This document shows positions 1 to 7,634 of a DNA stretch of 30,787 nt, in pieces. The first letter of the stretch is position 1, and every line of letters starts with the position of its first letter. The position numbers and the translations under genes are program-made. The DNA is taken from contig USCH01000017.1 of the NCBI GenBank assembly GCA_900553175.1, forward strand, positions 1 through 30,787. The letters run 5' to 3'. The notes under the pieces are model-generated. The model searched no databases and had not been told where the DNA came from. It was given only the letters and a program-made list of their open reading frames with translations. This DNA is from an uncultured Alistipes sp. (GTDB lineage: Bacteria; Bacteroidota; Bacteroidia; Bacteroidales; Rikenellaceae).

Positions 1-599
1 GCAGCCCAATAGCCGCGTAGCACCTCGCCGTCGAGCGACTGCATCGTCACGTCGTAAACCGCACGGTCGGGCGTCGAGTCGCCGGGGCGCAGCGTCAGCG
101 AATAGTGCGGATCGACACGCTCCAGTTCGGCAAGCGTCCGGCGCCAGAAACGGTCGAAGCCGCGTCGCGAATCGGGTTCGGAGACGATCCGTTCGGGGTC
201 GACGCCGAACTGGAACGCACGGAGCGTGTCGCAGCCCTTCAGCAAAGAAGCCCGGTAGAACCCGGGGCCGAGGCTTCCCAAAGCGACCTCGGAGCGGCTG
301 CGGAACAGGCCGTCGTCAGCGACGGAATCCTGCGCGAACCGATAGCCGATCCGCACCGATGCGACCGGCTCTCCGAAGTCGGAAGCGACATCGAAGCGCA
401 GCTCACCAGCCTCCCCCGCCTCCGAAGCCGAGAGCTCGACCGGAAAGCGCACGGGACGGTCCGAACCGAAAACCCAGTCGGATTCGACGGGAATATGCGC
501 CGAGAGCTCCTTGGCGGACGACGGCTGCGCGGCGGCGGGAACGAAATCGAAAAACAGGCAGGCGCAAACGGCACCTGAAGCGAGAAGAAGCGGTTTCAT
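1..599 (-). CDS. Secreted AXE1-type (acetylxylan esterase / cephalosporin deacetylase-like) esterase, N-terminal part
   Basis: The reading frame starts at an ATG (597-599) and runs off the left edge of the window, so 199 codons are visible. Residues 1-25 look like a signal peptide (charged start, hydrophobic core, PAAAQ end), so the product is probably exported. Residues 26-140 look like a beta-rich N-terminal domain. From about residue 148 the sequence FDRFWRRTLAELE, followed by VYDVTMQSLDGEVLRGYW, matches the entry to the AXE1 alpha/beta-hydrolase domain, whose members deacetylate xylan or other acetylated carbohydrates. The catalytic Ser/Asp/His lie outside the window, so activity and substrate cannot be judged. 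A TATATTTG box at 626-633 could be its promoter. The family call rests on the short AXE1 entry motif only. Confidence 0.72.
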   Translation of the reverse strand, partial: MKPLLLASGAVCACLFFDFVPAAAQPSSAKELSAHIPVESDWVFGSDRPVRFPVELSASEAGEAGELRFDVASDFGEPVASVRIGYRFAQDSVADDGLFRSRSEVALGSLGPGFYRASLLKGCDTLRAFQFGVDPERIVSEPDSRRGFDRFWRRTLAELERVDPHYSLTLRPGDSTPDRAVYDVTMQSLDGEVLRGYWA

Positions 600-625
600 G
601 GCATCGGAAATCGGGTTAGTGAGAA

Positions 626-633
626 CAAATATA
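626..633 (-). promoter_or_regulatory. Candidate Bacteroidota -7 box (TATATTTG)
   Basis: On the minus strand the sequence reads TATATTTG, an exact fit to the TAnnTTTG consensus of the Bacteroidota primary sigma factor. It lies 26 bp upstream of the esterase ATG. No clear -33 TTTG is seen at the usual distance. Confidence 0.5.
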
Positions 634-650
634 CAAAAAAATCCCGTTTC
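634..650 (-). terminator. Weak hairpin plus T-run after the AI-2E permease gene
   Basis: Just past the stop codon, the minus strand reads CGTTT-AAG-AAACG followed by GGATTTTTTT. The short stem and T-run are compatible with a weak intrinsic terminator. It directly abuts the promoter of the next gene downstream. Confidence 0.4.
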
Positions 651-1757
651 TTAAACGAGAAAGCGATGATTTTTCAGCGACAGGCGCCGTTTGGCGGGAG
701 CGTCGCAGCCATCCGGCATCCGCACCGGGCGGTACAGATCGTCGTCCGACTCGCCGTCGAGGTATTTGCGTTTGAACAGGTCGACGAAAAAGATGAAGAG
801 CGACAGCATGAGCGGACCGAAGATCACCCCCATGAAGCCGAAAAGCGAAAGTCCGATCACCACGCCGAAGATGGTGACCAGCGGATGGGTGTCGGCCAGT
901 TTTTTCTGCATGATGAAGCGCACGAGATTGTCGACGTGCGTCACCACCAGCAACCCGTAAAGCACCAGTCCGACACTCTGCCCCCAGCGGCCGACCAGCG
1001 CCAGATAGGCCGCCAGCGGCAGCCACACCAGCCCCGTGCCGATGATGGGGATGATCGTGGCGAAGCAGGTCACCAGCCCCCAGAGCAAGGCCCCGGGCAC
1101 CCCGAAGATCAGGTAGCCGACCCACGCCACGAACCCCTGAACCACGGCCAGCAGCGGAATGCCGATGGCATTGGAGCGCACGATAAGGTGGATCTCCCGG
1201 AGCACCCGTCCGCCCACCGCCCGGTCGAAAGGCAGGAGCCTGCGGCAGTAGCTCTCCATGCGCCGCCCGCCGATAAGCATGAAATAGAGCACGAAAAGCA
1301 GCACCACGACATTGAGGGCGAAGTCGGTGATGTTGCGCACGATCCATTGCCCCATGCGCGGCAGCATGGCCACCAGCGAATGGATGTTGCTCTCCTGCCA
1401 GAGGTCGTAGCCGGTTTTCGCATAGATCAACGCAGCGAGATCGCGCAGGGGCGTGAGGATCGACTGCGGATCGAGCGTCAGGTCCTGGACCTTGACGACG
1501 ACGCCCCAGACGACGAGCGAAATGGGCCCCAGGAAACAGACCACGGCCTCGGAGAGCAGCAACGTGGCGGCGAGGCTGCGGCGCCAATGCCGGCGTTCGG
1601 TCAGACAGCGCATCTGGCGCCGGAGAAGCACGTAGATCGTGGCCGCCCCCAGCAAGCCGCCCAGAAAAGGAGTGATTTCGATGAAAATGGTGATGCCCAA
1701 CCCCAGAATCAATACGAAAAGCGAATAGCGCCAGTATTTTTCGCGGAAGCAGTTCAT
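651..1757 (-). CDS. AI-2E family transporter (multi-helix permease, PF01594)
   Basis: The 368-residue product has the hydrophobic profile of the AI-2E transporter (TqsA/YdiK/PerM-like) superfamily: an N-terminal hydrophobic hairpin, a polar central region, and a C-terminal bundle of helices. Family hallmarks are visible: GVPGALLWGLVTCFATIIPI with IGTGLVWLPLA, and the late segment FGVVIGLSLFGFMGVIFGPL. Such proteins are membrane exporters or permeases. The substrate differs between members and cannot be read from the sequence. The frame stays open 237 bp upstream of the chosen ATG, but those extra residues are Arg/Pro/Cys-rich and unlike the family, so MNCFREKYWRY is taken as the start. The C-terminal tail after the last helix is polar and basic. 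It is transcribed alone or with the HAD gene 315 bp upstream. Confidence 0.88.
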   Translation of the reverse strand: MNCFREKYWRYSLFVLILGLGITIFIEITPFLGGLLGAATIYVLLRRQMRCLTERRHWRRSLAATLLLSEAVVCFLGPISLVVWGVVVKVQDLTLDPQSILTPLRDLAALIYAKTGYDLWQESNIHSLVAMLPRMGQWIVRNITDFALNVVVLLFVLYFMLIGGRRMESYCRRLLPFDRAVGGRVLREIHLIVRSNAIGIPLLAVVQGFVAWVGYLIFGVPGALLWGLVTCFATIIPIIGTGLVWLPLAAYLALVGRWGQSVGLVLYGLLVVTHVDNLVRFIMQKKLADTHPLVTIFGVVIGLSLFGFMGVIFGPLMLSLFIFFVDLFKRKYLDGESDDDLYRPVRMPDGCDAPAKRRLSLKNHRFLV

Positions 1758-2072
1758 ACGCCCCCGAAAAACGCAAGGAGCGTGCCGGAGCGGACAGAGG
1801 TCGGAGCGGACAGAAGAGCGGGCGGAGGGCGGAGCAGACATCCGCAGATGCCGGACAGGCAGCGGAGCGGTCATCCGGCAGAGATGCCGATGCAAACGCA
1901 GGCCGCACGCCGGAACGGGCGCTGTCGAATGCCCCCGAAGCTGCGGCCGCACGCAGCGAAGCGGCATTCCGCAGCGGCCGCTGTCAAAGGACACCGAAGT
2001 TGCGGCCGCACGCCGAAGCAGACCGGCGGTGCGGATCGCCGGGCAGCCCGCCGCAGCCCCTACCCTTTCGGT
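1758..2072. repeat. Non-coding gap with degenerate direct repeats
   Basis: No convincing gene lies in these 315 bp; frames are open here only because of the high GC content. The stretch holds imperfect direct repeats. CGGAGCGGACAGA occurs at 1786-1798 and 1802-1814. A roughly 40-bp unit beginning GCTGTC and containing TGCGGCCGCACG occurs at 1921-1960 and again at 1980-2018, with a more decayed relative (AGGCCGCACGCCG) near 1900. The 14-mer CCGCACGCAGCGAA at 1947-1960 recurs at 12143-12156. No promoter consensus was found for the downstream permease. Confidence 0.5.
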
Positions 2073-2660
2073 TCAGAGCAATTCGCGGCGCAGGGCGCGG
2101 CACGACGCTTCGGGATCGCGATGGTCGAACAAACGCCCCTCGATTCCCAGTTTGCGGGCCGCCTCGATATTGGCCGGACGGTCGTCGACGAAAAGCGTTT
2201 CGGCCGGATCGAGCCCATAGCGTTCGAGCAGGATTTCGTAGATGCGCGGTTCGGGTTTGACGCACCCCTCCTCGCACGAGACGACCTCGCCGTCGAAAAG
2301 TCCGTACACCGGGAAACGGCGCAGGAAAGCGATGAACTCGCACGACATGTTCGACAGGACATAGAGCCGGTAGCCCGCCGCCTTGAGGTCGCCGATCAGC
2401 CGCTCGGTGGGACGCACAGGCTCCTGCAATTCGATGGAGCGGTGCAGGAACTCCTCGCATTGGGGCCGCGGGCAGCCGTTCAGCCGGCAAAGCGTGTCGG
2501 TCACCTCGCCGAGCGTCGCGACGCCGCGGTCGTACTCCACCCAGAAGCCGGGCATCGGATCGGCGCGCACGAACGAGAAAAAGTCGATGAACTCCTGCGA
2601 ACACTTCGTCGCATCGCGGGCGAAGAGCACGCCCCCCAGATCGAAAACGATGTTTTTCAT
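2073..2660 (-). CDS. HAD-superfamily phosphatase, YihX-like (subfamily IA)
   Basis: The 195-residue product contains the HAD landmarks in order. Motif I is FDLGGVLF at residues 6-13, with nucleophile Asp7. Motif II is LSNMS. The conserved lysine lies in KPEPRIYEILLE. Motif IV is ETLFVDDRPANIEAARKLGI. The DLGG form of motif I, in which the second Asp of DxD is Gly, and the overall arrangement resemble E. coli YihX, an alpha-D-glucose-1-phosphate phosphatase, and related cytoplasmic sugar-phosphate or nucleotide phosphatases. The substrate here is not determined. The chosen ATG lies 5 nt downstream of an exact TATCTTTG box; a 27-codon upstream extension in frame would run through that box and is rejected. 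Confidence 0.85.
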   Translation of the reverse strand: MKNIVFDLGGVLFARDATKCSQEFIDFFSFVRADPMPGFWVEYDRGVATLGEVTDTLCRLNGCPRPQCEEFLHRSIELQEPVRPTERLIGDLKAAGYRLYVLSNMSCEFIAFLRRFPVYGLFDGEVVSCEEGCVKPEPRIYEILLERYGLDPAETLFVDDRPANIEAARKLGIEGRLFDHRDPEASCRALRRELL

Positions 2661-2664
2661 GGTG

Positions 2665-2672
2665 CAAAGATA
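2665..2672 (-). promoter_or_regulatory. Candidate -7 box (TATCTTTG) of the HAD gene
   Basis: This is an exact TAnnTTTG match on the minus strand, ending 5 nt before the ATG at 2660. Transcription would begin at or very near the start codon. A TTTTTTG tract 14 nt further upstream might serve as a poorly spaced -33 element. Confidence 0.5.
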
Positions 2673-2881
2673 CGGATAAGAGAGGGCAAAAAAGAATTTA
2701 TTCGATTTTTTGCCGAGCGGAAAGTTCTTCGGCGCAGCCAAAGAGAGGGAAAGTCGGGTGCAGAAGCGAGCGGCAGCCGGATTCCGCCGGGGCGGAGTAT
2801 CCGAGACGAAGTCCGCAGTGCAGGAATCCGGACGAAGGGCTGGTCCGGGATTTGCAGGGGCCGGAGAAAAACCATCCGAAC

Positions 2882-3928
2882 ATGAATCACGGCATCAGCA
2901 TTCTTTTCCGCGCCATTCCGCTCGCAATGGCCGCTTTCTGTTTCGCCTACGGGGCCTACATCTACGAAGCGGGAACGGACCCCTCGCGTCTGACGGCAGG
3001 ACCGGTCGTCTTCTTCCTGGGAGCCATCTGCGTGGCGCTCTACTGCACGGCGGCCACGATCATCCGCCAGATCATCGGCACCTACAGCGAAGCGGCGAAG
3101 TACATCTTCCCCGCCATCGGATACTCGGCAGCGGCCATCACGATCGTCTGCGGCCTCATCCTCATCGCATCGCACGCCACGGGATCGCTGGTCGCAGGCC
3201 ATGTCGTCTGCGGACTGGGCCTCATCGCCACCTGCGTCTCGACAGCAGCCACGGCATCGACGCGCTTCACCCTCATTCCGAAGAACTCGGCCGATGCCGA
3301 CTTCCGGATCAACCCGCACGGATTCACGCGCGGACAGAGCGCCGCCCTGATCGCCGTAGCCGCAACGGCGGCGGCAGCAGCCTGGATATGGGGCATCCTG
3401 ATGCTCGCCAAAGGGTCGCTGCCGGCGCACATCGTCGCAGGGCTCGTGCTGCTGGGCATCGCCTGCGTCTGCACGTCGCTCATCGCCCTGGTGGCGAGCA
3501 TCGCCCGGCAGGTGCGCGGCAGCTATGCCATGAACGAGGGGTCGAAATGGATGTCGCTGGTGCTCGGCATGGGCGGTCTGGCCTTCGCGGCGGGCATCGT
3601 GGTCTTCATCGTCTTCCGCCACCACCCGATCAACTTCGTAGGGTTCGTCCTGATCGGTCTGGCCCTGATCTGCTGGAGCATATCGAGCAAGGTGATCCTG
3701 CTGGCCAAAATCTGGCACGCCGACTTTCCGCTGGCCGTGCGCATCCCGGTCATTCCGGTGCTGACGGCTTTGTGCTGCCTCTTCCTCGCCGCCTTCCTCT
3801 TCGAAGCGGCCGGTTTCGAGAGCAAATATTTCGTTCCGGCACGCGTGCTGACGGGCTTCGGGGCCATCTGCTTCACGCTCTACTCCATCGTCTCGATCCT
3901 CGAGAGCGGCACCAGCAAGAAGAGTTAA
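2882..3928 (+). CDS. YhiM-like inner-membrane protein (DUF2776)
   Basis: The 348-residue product is almost entirely hydrophobic, with about ten predicted membrane helices. It closely resembles E. coli YhiM as I remember that sequence: the same length, the same start (LFxxIPLxM), and the C-terminal stretch FGAICFTLYSIVSILESG, where YhiM has LGAVCFTLFSIVSILEAG. YhiM has been linked to survival under acid or low-osmolarity stress, but its molecular activity is unknown. Five related segments, VAGHVVCGLGLIATC-like, recur near residues 35-61, 102-123, 182-208, 251-273 and 317-340, each followed by a second helix, so the protein appears built from repeated helix-pair units. The ATG at 2882 is preferred over an in-frame start 10 codons upstream, because MNHGISILFRAIPL matches the family start. 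It is a single-gene unit, divergent from the HAD gene. Confidence 0.85.
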   Translation: MNHGISILFRAIPLAMAAFCFAYGAYIYEAGTDPSRLTAGPVVFFLGAICVALYCTAATIIRQIIGTYSEAAKYIFPAIGYSAAAITIVCGLILIASHATGSLVAGHVVCGLGLIATCVSTAATASTRFTLIPKNSADADFRINPHGFTRGQSAALIAVAATAAAAAWIWGILMLAKGSLPAHIVAGLVLLGIACVCTSLIALVASIARQVRGSYAMNEGSKWMSLVLGMGGLAFAAGIVVFIVFRHHPINFVGFVLIGLALICWSISSKVILLAKIWHADFPLAVRIPVIPVLTALCCLFLAAFLFEAAGFESKYFVPARVLTGFGAICFTLYSIVSILESGTSKKS

Positions 3929-3958
3929 AAATCCGGGTCATTTTATTTTCGGGCCAGT

Positions 3959-4107
3959 GCCAGCGAATGGCGAGCTGTTCCGTGCGAGCCTTCGCCCGGA
4001 ACGGCTCCGGCTCGGCAGTCCGACGACTGCCATTTACTCGGGCCAGCGGGTCAAAAGCCATACAAGAATGTCATTCTGAGGCTTGAAGCCGAAAAATCCG
4101 TTCCGGC
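3959..4107 (+). repeat. Intergenic hairpin element, copy A
   Basis: The segment 3983-4023 aligns with 13887-13928 (copy B) at roughly 80% identity. It holds a hairpin with arms CGAGCC (3985-3990) and GGCTCG (4009-4014). Copy B has CAAGCC and GGCTTG, a compensatory G-C to A-T change. A tail follows at 4070-4107 (GTCATTCTGAG ... GAAAAATCCGTTCCGGC) and resembles the GTCATTCTGAG...GAAGAATC motif that I recall from intergenic regions of many bacteria. The same tail occurs inverted in copy B. No coding function is seen. Confidence 0.55.
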
Positions 4108-4158
4108 AACAACAGCTCCTTCATTAACGTTCAGAACAATAAGGAGGGAGGGGCAGAA

Positions 4159-4196
4159 AAGAGGGGTGGAAAACTTTTCGGTTTTCCACCCCTCTC
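4159..4196 (-). terminator. Rho-independent terminator of the nqr operon
   Basis: A perfect 15-bp stem (4160-4174 paired with 4181-4195) with a 6-nt loop lies 27 bp past the nqrF stop codon. On the minus strand the stem runs into CTTTTCTG, so the terminator is oriented for the nqr operon. Confidence 0.85.
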
Positions 4197-4222
4197 TCTT
4201 ATTCTGCGTTTCGCAGCTCTTG

Positions 4223-5485
4223 CTAACTGCCGAAGTTGTCGTAGAGAATATTCTCCGGCGGCACGCCCAGCGAGTCGAGCATCTTCACCACCGAAGCGAT
4301 CATCATCGGAGGTCCGCACATGAGGTAGATGCAGCCCTCGGGCTCCTCGTGGTTCTTCAGGTAGTTCTCATACAGCACGTTGTGCACGAATCCGGCCGTA
4401 TACTTCACGCCTGCGGCGTCGGCTTCGGGATCGGGACGGTCGAGGGCCAGGTTGAACGAGAAGTTGGGGAAATCCTTCTCGATCTGATGGAACTCGTCGA
4501 GGTAGGGAGCCTCCTTCATGGCGCGGGCGCCGTACCAGAACGACACGGGGCGACGCGTCTTCTCGGTCTTGAACAGGTGCATGATGTGGCTGCGCATGGG
4601 CGCCATGCCGGCACCGCCGCCGATGAAGATCAGCTCCTGCGTGTCGGGCAGGTTGTCGGGCAGGAAGAACTCGCCGTAGGGGCCCGAAATGGTCACCTTG
4701 TCGCCCGGCTTGCGCGAGAAGATGTAGGACGAGCAGATGCCCGGATTCACCTTCATGAAAGCTCCGGCAGCCCGGTCGAACGGAGGCGTGGCGATGCGGA
4801 TGTTGAGCATGATGATGTTGCCCTCGGCCGGGTGGTTGGCCATCGAGTAGGCGCGGAACGTCGGCTCGGGGTTGGTCGTCACCAGGTCCCACATCTTCAT
4901 CTTGTCCCAGTCGGCGCGGAAGCGCTCGTCGACATCCATGTCCGAGAACCTGATGGCATCGTACTTCGGGATGTCGATCTGGATATAGCCGCCGCTGCGG
5001 AACTTGAGGTTCTCGCCCTCGGGCAGCTTCACGACGAACTCCTTGAGGAAGGTCGAGATGTTGCGGTTCGAAACCACCGTGCACTCCCACTTCTTGACGC
5101 CCAGAACGGCCTCGGGAACCTTGATCTTGAGGTTCTCCTTGACCTTGACCTGACAGCCCAGGCGCCAGTGGTCCTTGGCCATGCGGCGCGAGATGAAGCC
5201 CGTTTCGGTGGGCAGAATGTCGCCGCCGCCCTCCAGCACCTGGCACTTGCACATGCCGCACGAACCGCCGCCGCCGCAGGCCGAAGGCAGGAAGACCTTG
5301 TTGTTGGCCAGCGTCGAGAGCAGCGTGCCGCCGCTCTCGGCGGTGAGGACCCTCTCGCCGTTGTTGATGTCGATCGTCACTTCGCCCGACGAGGTGAGCT
5401 TCGCCTTCGCAAAGAGAAGCAGAGCGACCAGCACGAGCGTAATCACCAGAAAGGCGGCGATCGCAATTAAAATAGTAGTAGTCAT
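4223..5485 (-). CDS. nqrF: Na+-translocating NADH:quinone reductase subunit F
   Basis: NqrF is the NADH dehydrogenase module of Na+-NQR. It takes hydride from NADH onto FAD and passes electrons to a 2Fe-2S centre. The 420-residue protein has an N-terminal membrane helix (about residues 4-26). A ferredoxin domain follows with Cys70, Cys76, Cys79 and Cys111, the same numbering as in Vibrio cholerae NqrF. The FAD-binding motif RAYS is at 211-214, the NADH-binding stretch GGGAGMAP is at 289-296, and a late CGPP starts at Cys390. It is the last gene of the operon, 22 nt after nqrE, and is followed by a strong terminator. Length and motifs are fully typical, so the gene looks intact. Confidence 0.98.
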   Translation of the reverse strand: MTTTILIAIAAFLVITLVLVALLLFAKAKLTSSGEVTIDINNGERVLTAESGGTLLSTLANNKVFLPSACGGGGSCGMCKCQVLEGGGDILPTETGFISRRMAKDHWRLGCQVKVKENLKIKVPEAVLGVKKWECTVVSNRNISTFLKEFVVKLPEGENLKFRSGGYIQIDIPKYDAIRFSDMDVDERFRADWDKMKMWDLVTTNPEPTFRAYSMANHPAEGNIIMLNIRIATPPFDRAAGAFMKVNPGICSSYIFSRKPGDKVTISGPYGEFFLPDNLPDTQELIFIGGGAGMAPMRSHIMHLFKTEKTRRPVSFWYGARAMKEAPYLDEFHQIEKDFPNFSFNLALDRPDPEADAAGVKYTAGFVHNVLYENYLKNHEEPEGCIYLMCGPPMMIASVVKMLDSLGVPPENILYDNFGS

Positions 5486-5507
5486 TTTTCCGAATCTCTT
5501 TTAAAGG

Positions 5508-6137
5508 TTAGAACTGAATGCCCGAGAAGATCATGAAGGCAATACCCATCAGACCCGTGATGATGAAGGCGATGCCGGGGCCTTTCAGTGCCGCGGGGAT
5601 GTGCGAATAGGCGGTCTTTTCGCGGATGGCCGCCATCATGACGATGGCCAGCCACCAGCCCAGACCCGACCCCACGCCGTAGACGATCGACTGCCAGAGG
5701 GAGGTCAGCTGCGCAGCGTCGACCTTCTGCTGCATGAAGAGCGAGCCGCCCATGATGGCGCAGTTCACCGCGATGAGCGGCAGGAAGATGCCCAGCTGGC
5801 TGTACAGCGCCGGCGAGAACTTCTCGACGATCATCTCCACCAGCTGCACGAATGCGGCGATCGTGGCGATGAAGACGATGAAGGTGAGGAAATTGAGATT
5901 CACGCTCTCGGGGACGGCATCGATCCACTGGTGCAGCGCACCGGCCTTGAGCACATACTCGTAGAGCAGATAATTCAGGGGCACGGTCATCGCCATCACG
6001 AAGGTGACGGCGGCACCCAGGCCGATGGCCGTCTTGACGCTCTTCGACACGGCGATGTAGGAACACATGCCGAAGAAGAAGGCGAAGACCATGTTGTCGA
6101 TGAAGATCGACCGGATGAATATGTTCAACGATTCCAT
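5508..6137 (-). CDS. nqrE: Na+-NQR subunit E
   Basis: This is an integral membrane subunit of 209 residues with six predicted helices. It is paralogous to NqrD and arranged with inverted topology. Cys25 in FFGMCSYIAVS and Cys126 in IAVNCAIMGG are the two family-conserved cysteines. Together with the NqrD pair they hold the intramembrane 2Fe-2S cluster that carries electrons from NqrF towards NqrC. The N-terminal MESLNIFIRSIFIDNMVFAF is characteristic of NqrE. The gene starts 10 nt after the nqrD stop and is followed by nqrF, as in other nqr operons. It is slightly longer than the Vibrio protein, with the extra length mainly in a loop around residues 64-80. Confidence 0.97.
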   Translation of the reverse strand: MESLNIFIRSIFIDNMVFAFFFGMCSYIAVSKSVKTAIGLGAAVTFVMAMTVPLNYLLYEYVLKAGALHQWIDAVPESVNLNFLTFIVFIATIAAFVQLVEMIVEKFSPALYSQLGIFLPLIAVNCAIMGGSLFMQQKVDAAQLTSLWQSIVYGVGSGLGWWLAIVMMAAIREKTAYSHIPAALKGPGIAFIITGLMGIAFMIFSGIQF

Positions 6138-6147
6138 ATGCTATCTC

Positions 6148-6777
6148 CTATTTTTCCTGTAAATCCTTGTTGCGCGAGCGGTGCACCCAGATGATGCAGC
6201 CCACGATGATGAGAGCCATGGGCGGGAAGAGCATCAGACCGCAGTTGGAATAGAAGCCGCCCTCGCCGAGGTACCAGCTCTCGGGGATGATGCGCCAGCC
6301 CAGCAGCGAACCCGATCCCAGAAGCTCGCGGAAGAAGGCCACGATGACCAGAATCATGCCGTAGCCCAGACCGTTGCCGATTCCGTCCAGGAAAGCGGGC
6401 CACGGTTTGTTGGCCAGCGCGAAGGCCTCGATGCGGCCCATGACGATGCAGTTGGTGATGATCAGGCCCACGTAGACCGACAGCTGCTTCGACACCTCGT
6501 AGACATAGGCCTTGAGCACCTGGTCGACCAGAATCACCAGCGCGGCGATGACCACCAGCTGGACGATGATGCGGATGCGGGCCGGCACGCCGTTGCGCAG
6601 CAGCGACATCACGAGGTTCGAGAAAGCCGTGACGACCGTAACGGACAGAGCCATGACGATGGCGGGTTTGAGCTGCACGGTGACGGCCAGCGCCGAGCAG
6701 ATACCCAGAATCTGAACGATGACCGGGTTGTTCGCGGAGAACGGACCCGTCAGATACTTCATATTCTTGCTACTCAT
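6148..6777 (-). CDS. nqrD: Na+-NQR subunit D
   Basis: This 209-residue membrane subunit has about six helices. Family signatures are LGICSALAVT with Cys27 and LIITNCIVMGR with Cys110, matching the positions of the two cluster-ligand cysteines in NqrD. With NqrE it forms the membrane core that shuttles electrons across the bilayer through a shared 2Fe-2S cluster and is implicated in Na+ passage. The start codon overlaps the last 8 nt of nqrC, suggesting translational coupling. The N-terminal stretch FSANNPVIVQILGICSALAV is typical of the family, and there is no sign of truncation. Confidence 0.97.
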   Translation of the reverse strand: MSSKNMKYLTGPFSANNPVIVQILGICSALAVTVQLKPAIVMALSVTVVTAFSNLVMSLLRNGVPARIRIIVQLVVIAALVILVDQVLKAYVYEVSKQLSVYVGLIITNCIVMGRIEAFALANKPWPAFLDGIGNGLGYGMILVIVAFFRELLGSGSLLGWRIIPESWYLGEGGFYSNCGLMLFPPMALIIVGCIIWVHRSRNKDLQEK

Positions 6778-7627
6778 TGTTTTCCACGTTTTCTTCGTTA
6801 GACAATGCGGCCTCTTCGGTCGCCTCGGCAGCCGTCAGAGCCGCCCGGCGGGCGTTCATGTAGGGCAGATAGTGCCCCAGACTCGTGCGCAGCATGCCGG
6901 TCACGCCGTCGGAGGTCTTCGTGCCGCCCGTGATGGCGTCGACTTCGTGGGCAGGGTCCTTGGCGCCACCCTTGCGGAGGGTCACCGAGACGAACTCATC
7001 GCCCTCGAAAAGACGCTTGCCGACGAATTTCGACTGGTACTTCTCCGTGGCGATCTCGGCACCCAGACCGGGCGTTTCGCCCTTGTGGGCCATGACGATG
7101 CCCGCCACGGTGTTCATGTCGCTCTCCAGAGCCACATAGCCCCAGATGGGGCCCCACAGACCCGAACCCGTCACGGGAATGACCACGCGGCCGTCCTTCG
7201 CTTCGAAAACGGGGAAGCGTCCCCCGGCGAAGGTTCCGGGCAGATCGTTGAGCATGGCGAAGACATCGCCGCCCTCGACCGTCCGGCCCTCGGCGTCGAG
7301 CACGCGGGCCTCGATGAACTCGTCGTAGCTGCGGTCGCCGGCTCCCAGCGACGAAAGGATCGACGACTTCTTCTCGTCGAGCTCGTTGGCGTACTGGCGC
7401 TCCTGCAAGGAGAGCGCGGCCACGGCCAGCAGCAGCGCCACGACGACGACCATCACCGTCGAGTAGAGAATGATGTAGGCGTTCGAATTCCGGTCCGAGA
7501 AGATTCCCTTGGGCTTCTGCTCGACGAATTCCGATGCGGGAGCCTTGCACACCGGGCATTCGGCCGGTGCCTCGTTGCCCTCATGGACATAACCGCAAAC
7601 TTTGCATACGAATTTTTTGGTTGCCAT
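6770..7627 (-). CDS. nqrC: Na+-NQR subunit C with an N-terminal rubredoxin-like domain
   Basis: NqrC carries a covalently bound FMN outside the membrane and relays electrons to NqrB. Here the 285-residue protein opens with a rubredoxin-like module (residues 1-33): Cys8-x2-Cys11-Gly-Tyr and Cys24-Pro-x-Cys27, closest in look to the C-terminal domain of rubrerythrin. A linker, a membrane helix (about 50-72) and the NqrC FMN domain follow. The flavinylation site is DAITGGT, with predicted acceptor Thr236; the usual SGAT appears here as TGGT. Vibrio NqrC is about 257 residues and lacks the rubredoxin part. The start at MATKKF is chosen because AAGGGAG lies just upstream. An in-frame start nine codons earlier would overlap the end of nqrB. 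The fusion lies in one continuous frame inside the operon. Confidence 0.95.
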   Translation of the reverse strand: MATKKFVCKVCGYVHEGNEAPAECPVCKAPASEFVEQKPKGIFSDRNSNAYIILYSTVMVVVVALLLAVAALSLQERQYANELDEKKSSILSSLGAGDRSYDEFIEARVLDAEGRTVEGGDVFAMLNDLPGTFAGGRFPVFEAKDGRVVIPVTGSGLWGPIWGYVALESDMNTVAGIVMAHKGETPGLGAEIATEKYQSKFVGKRLFEGDEFVSVTLRKGGAKDPAHEVDAITGGTKTSDGVTGMLRTSLGHYLPYMNARRAALTAAEATEEAALSNEENVENNE

Positions 7628-7634
7628 ATCTCCC

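Noticed and set aside
1758..1994. An upstream extension of the AI-2E permease to 447 residues
   Set aside because: The added 79 residues are Cys/Arg/Pro-rich, match no family feature, and are encoded by the degenerate repeats.
666..2885. A 739-codon open frame on the plus strand
   Set aside because: It runs antisense to the AI-2E permease and HAD genes and through the repeat-rich spacer. Its product is rich in Arg, His, Gln and Pro with no family signal, as expected for shadow frames in high-GC DNA.
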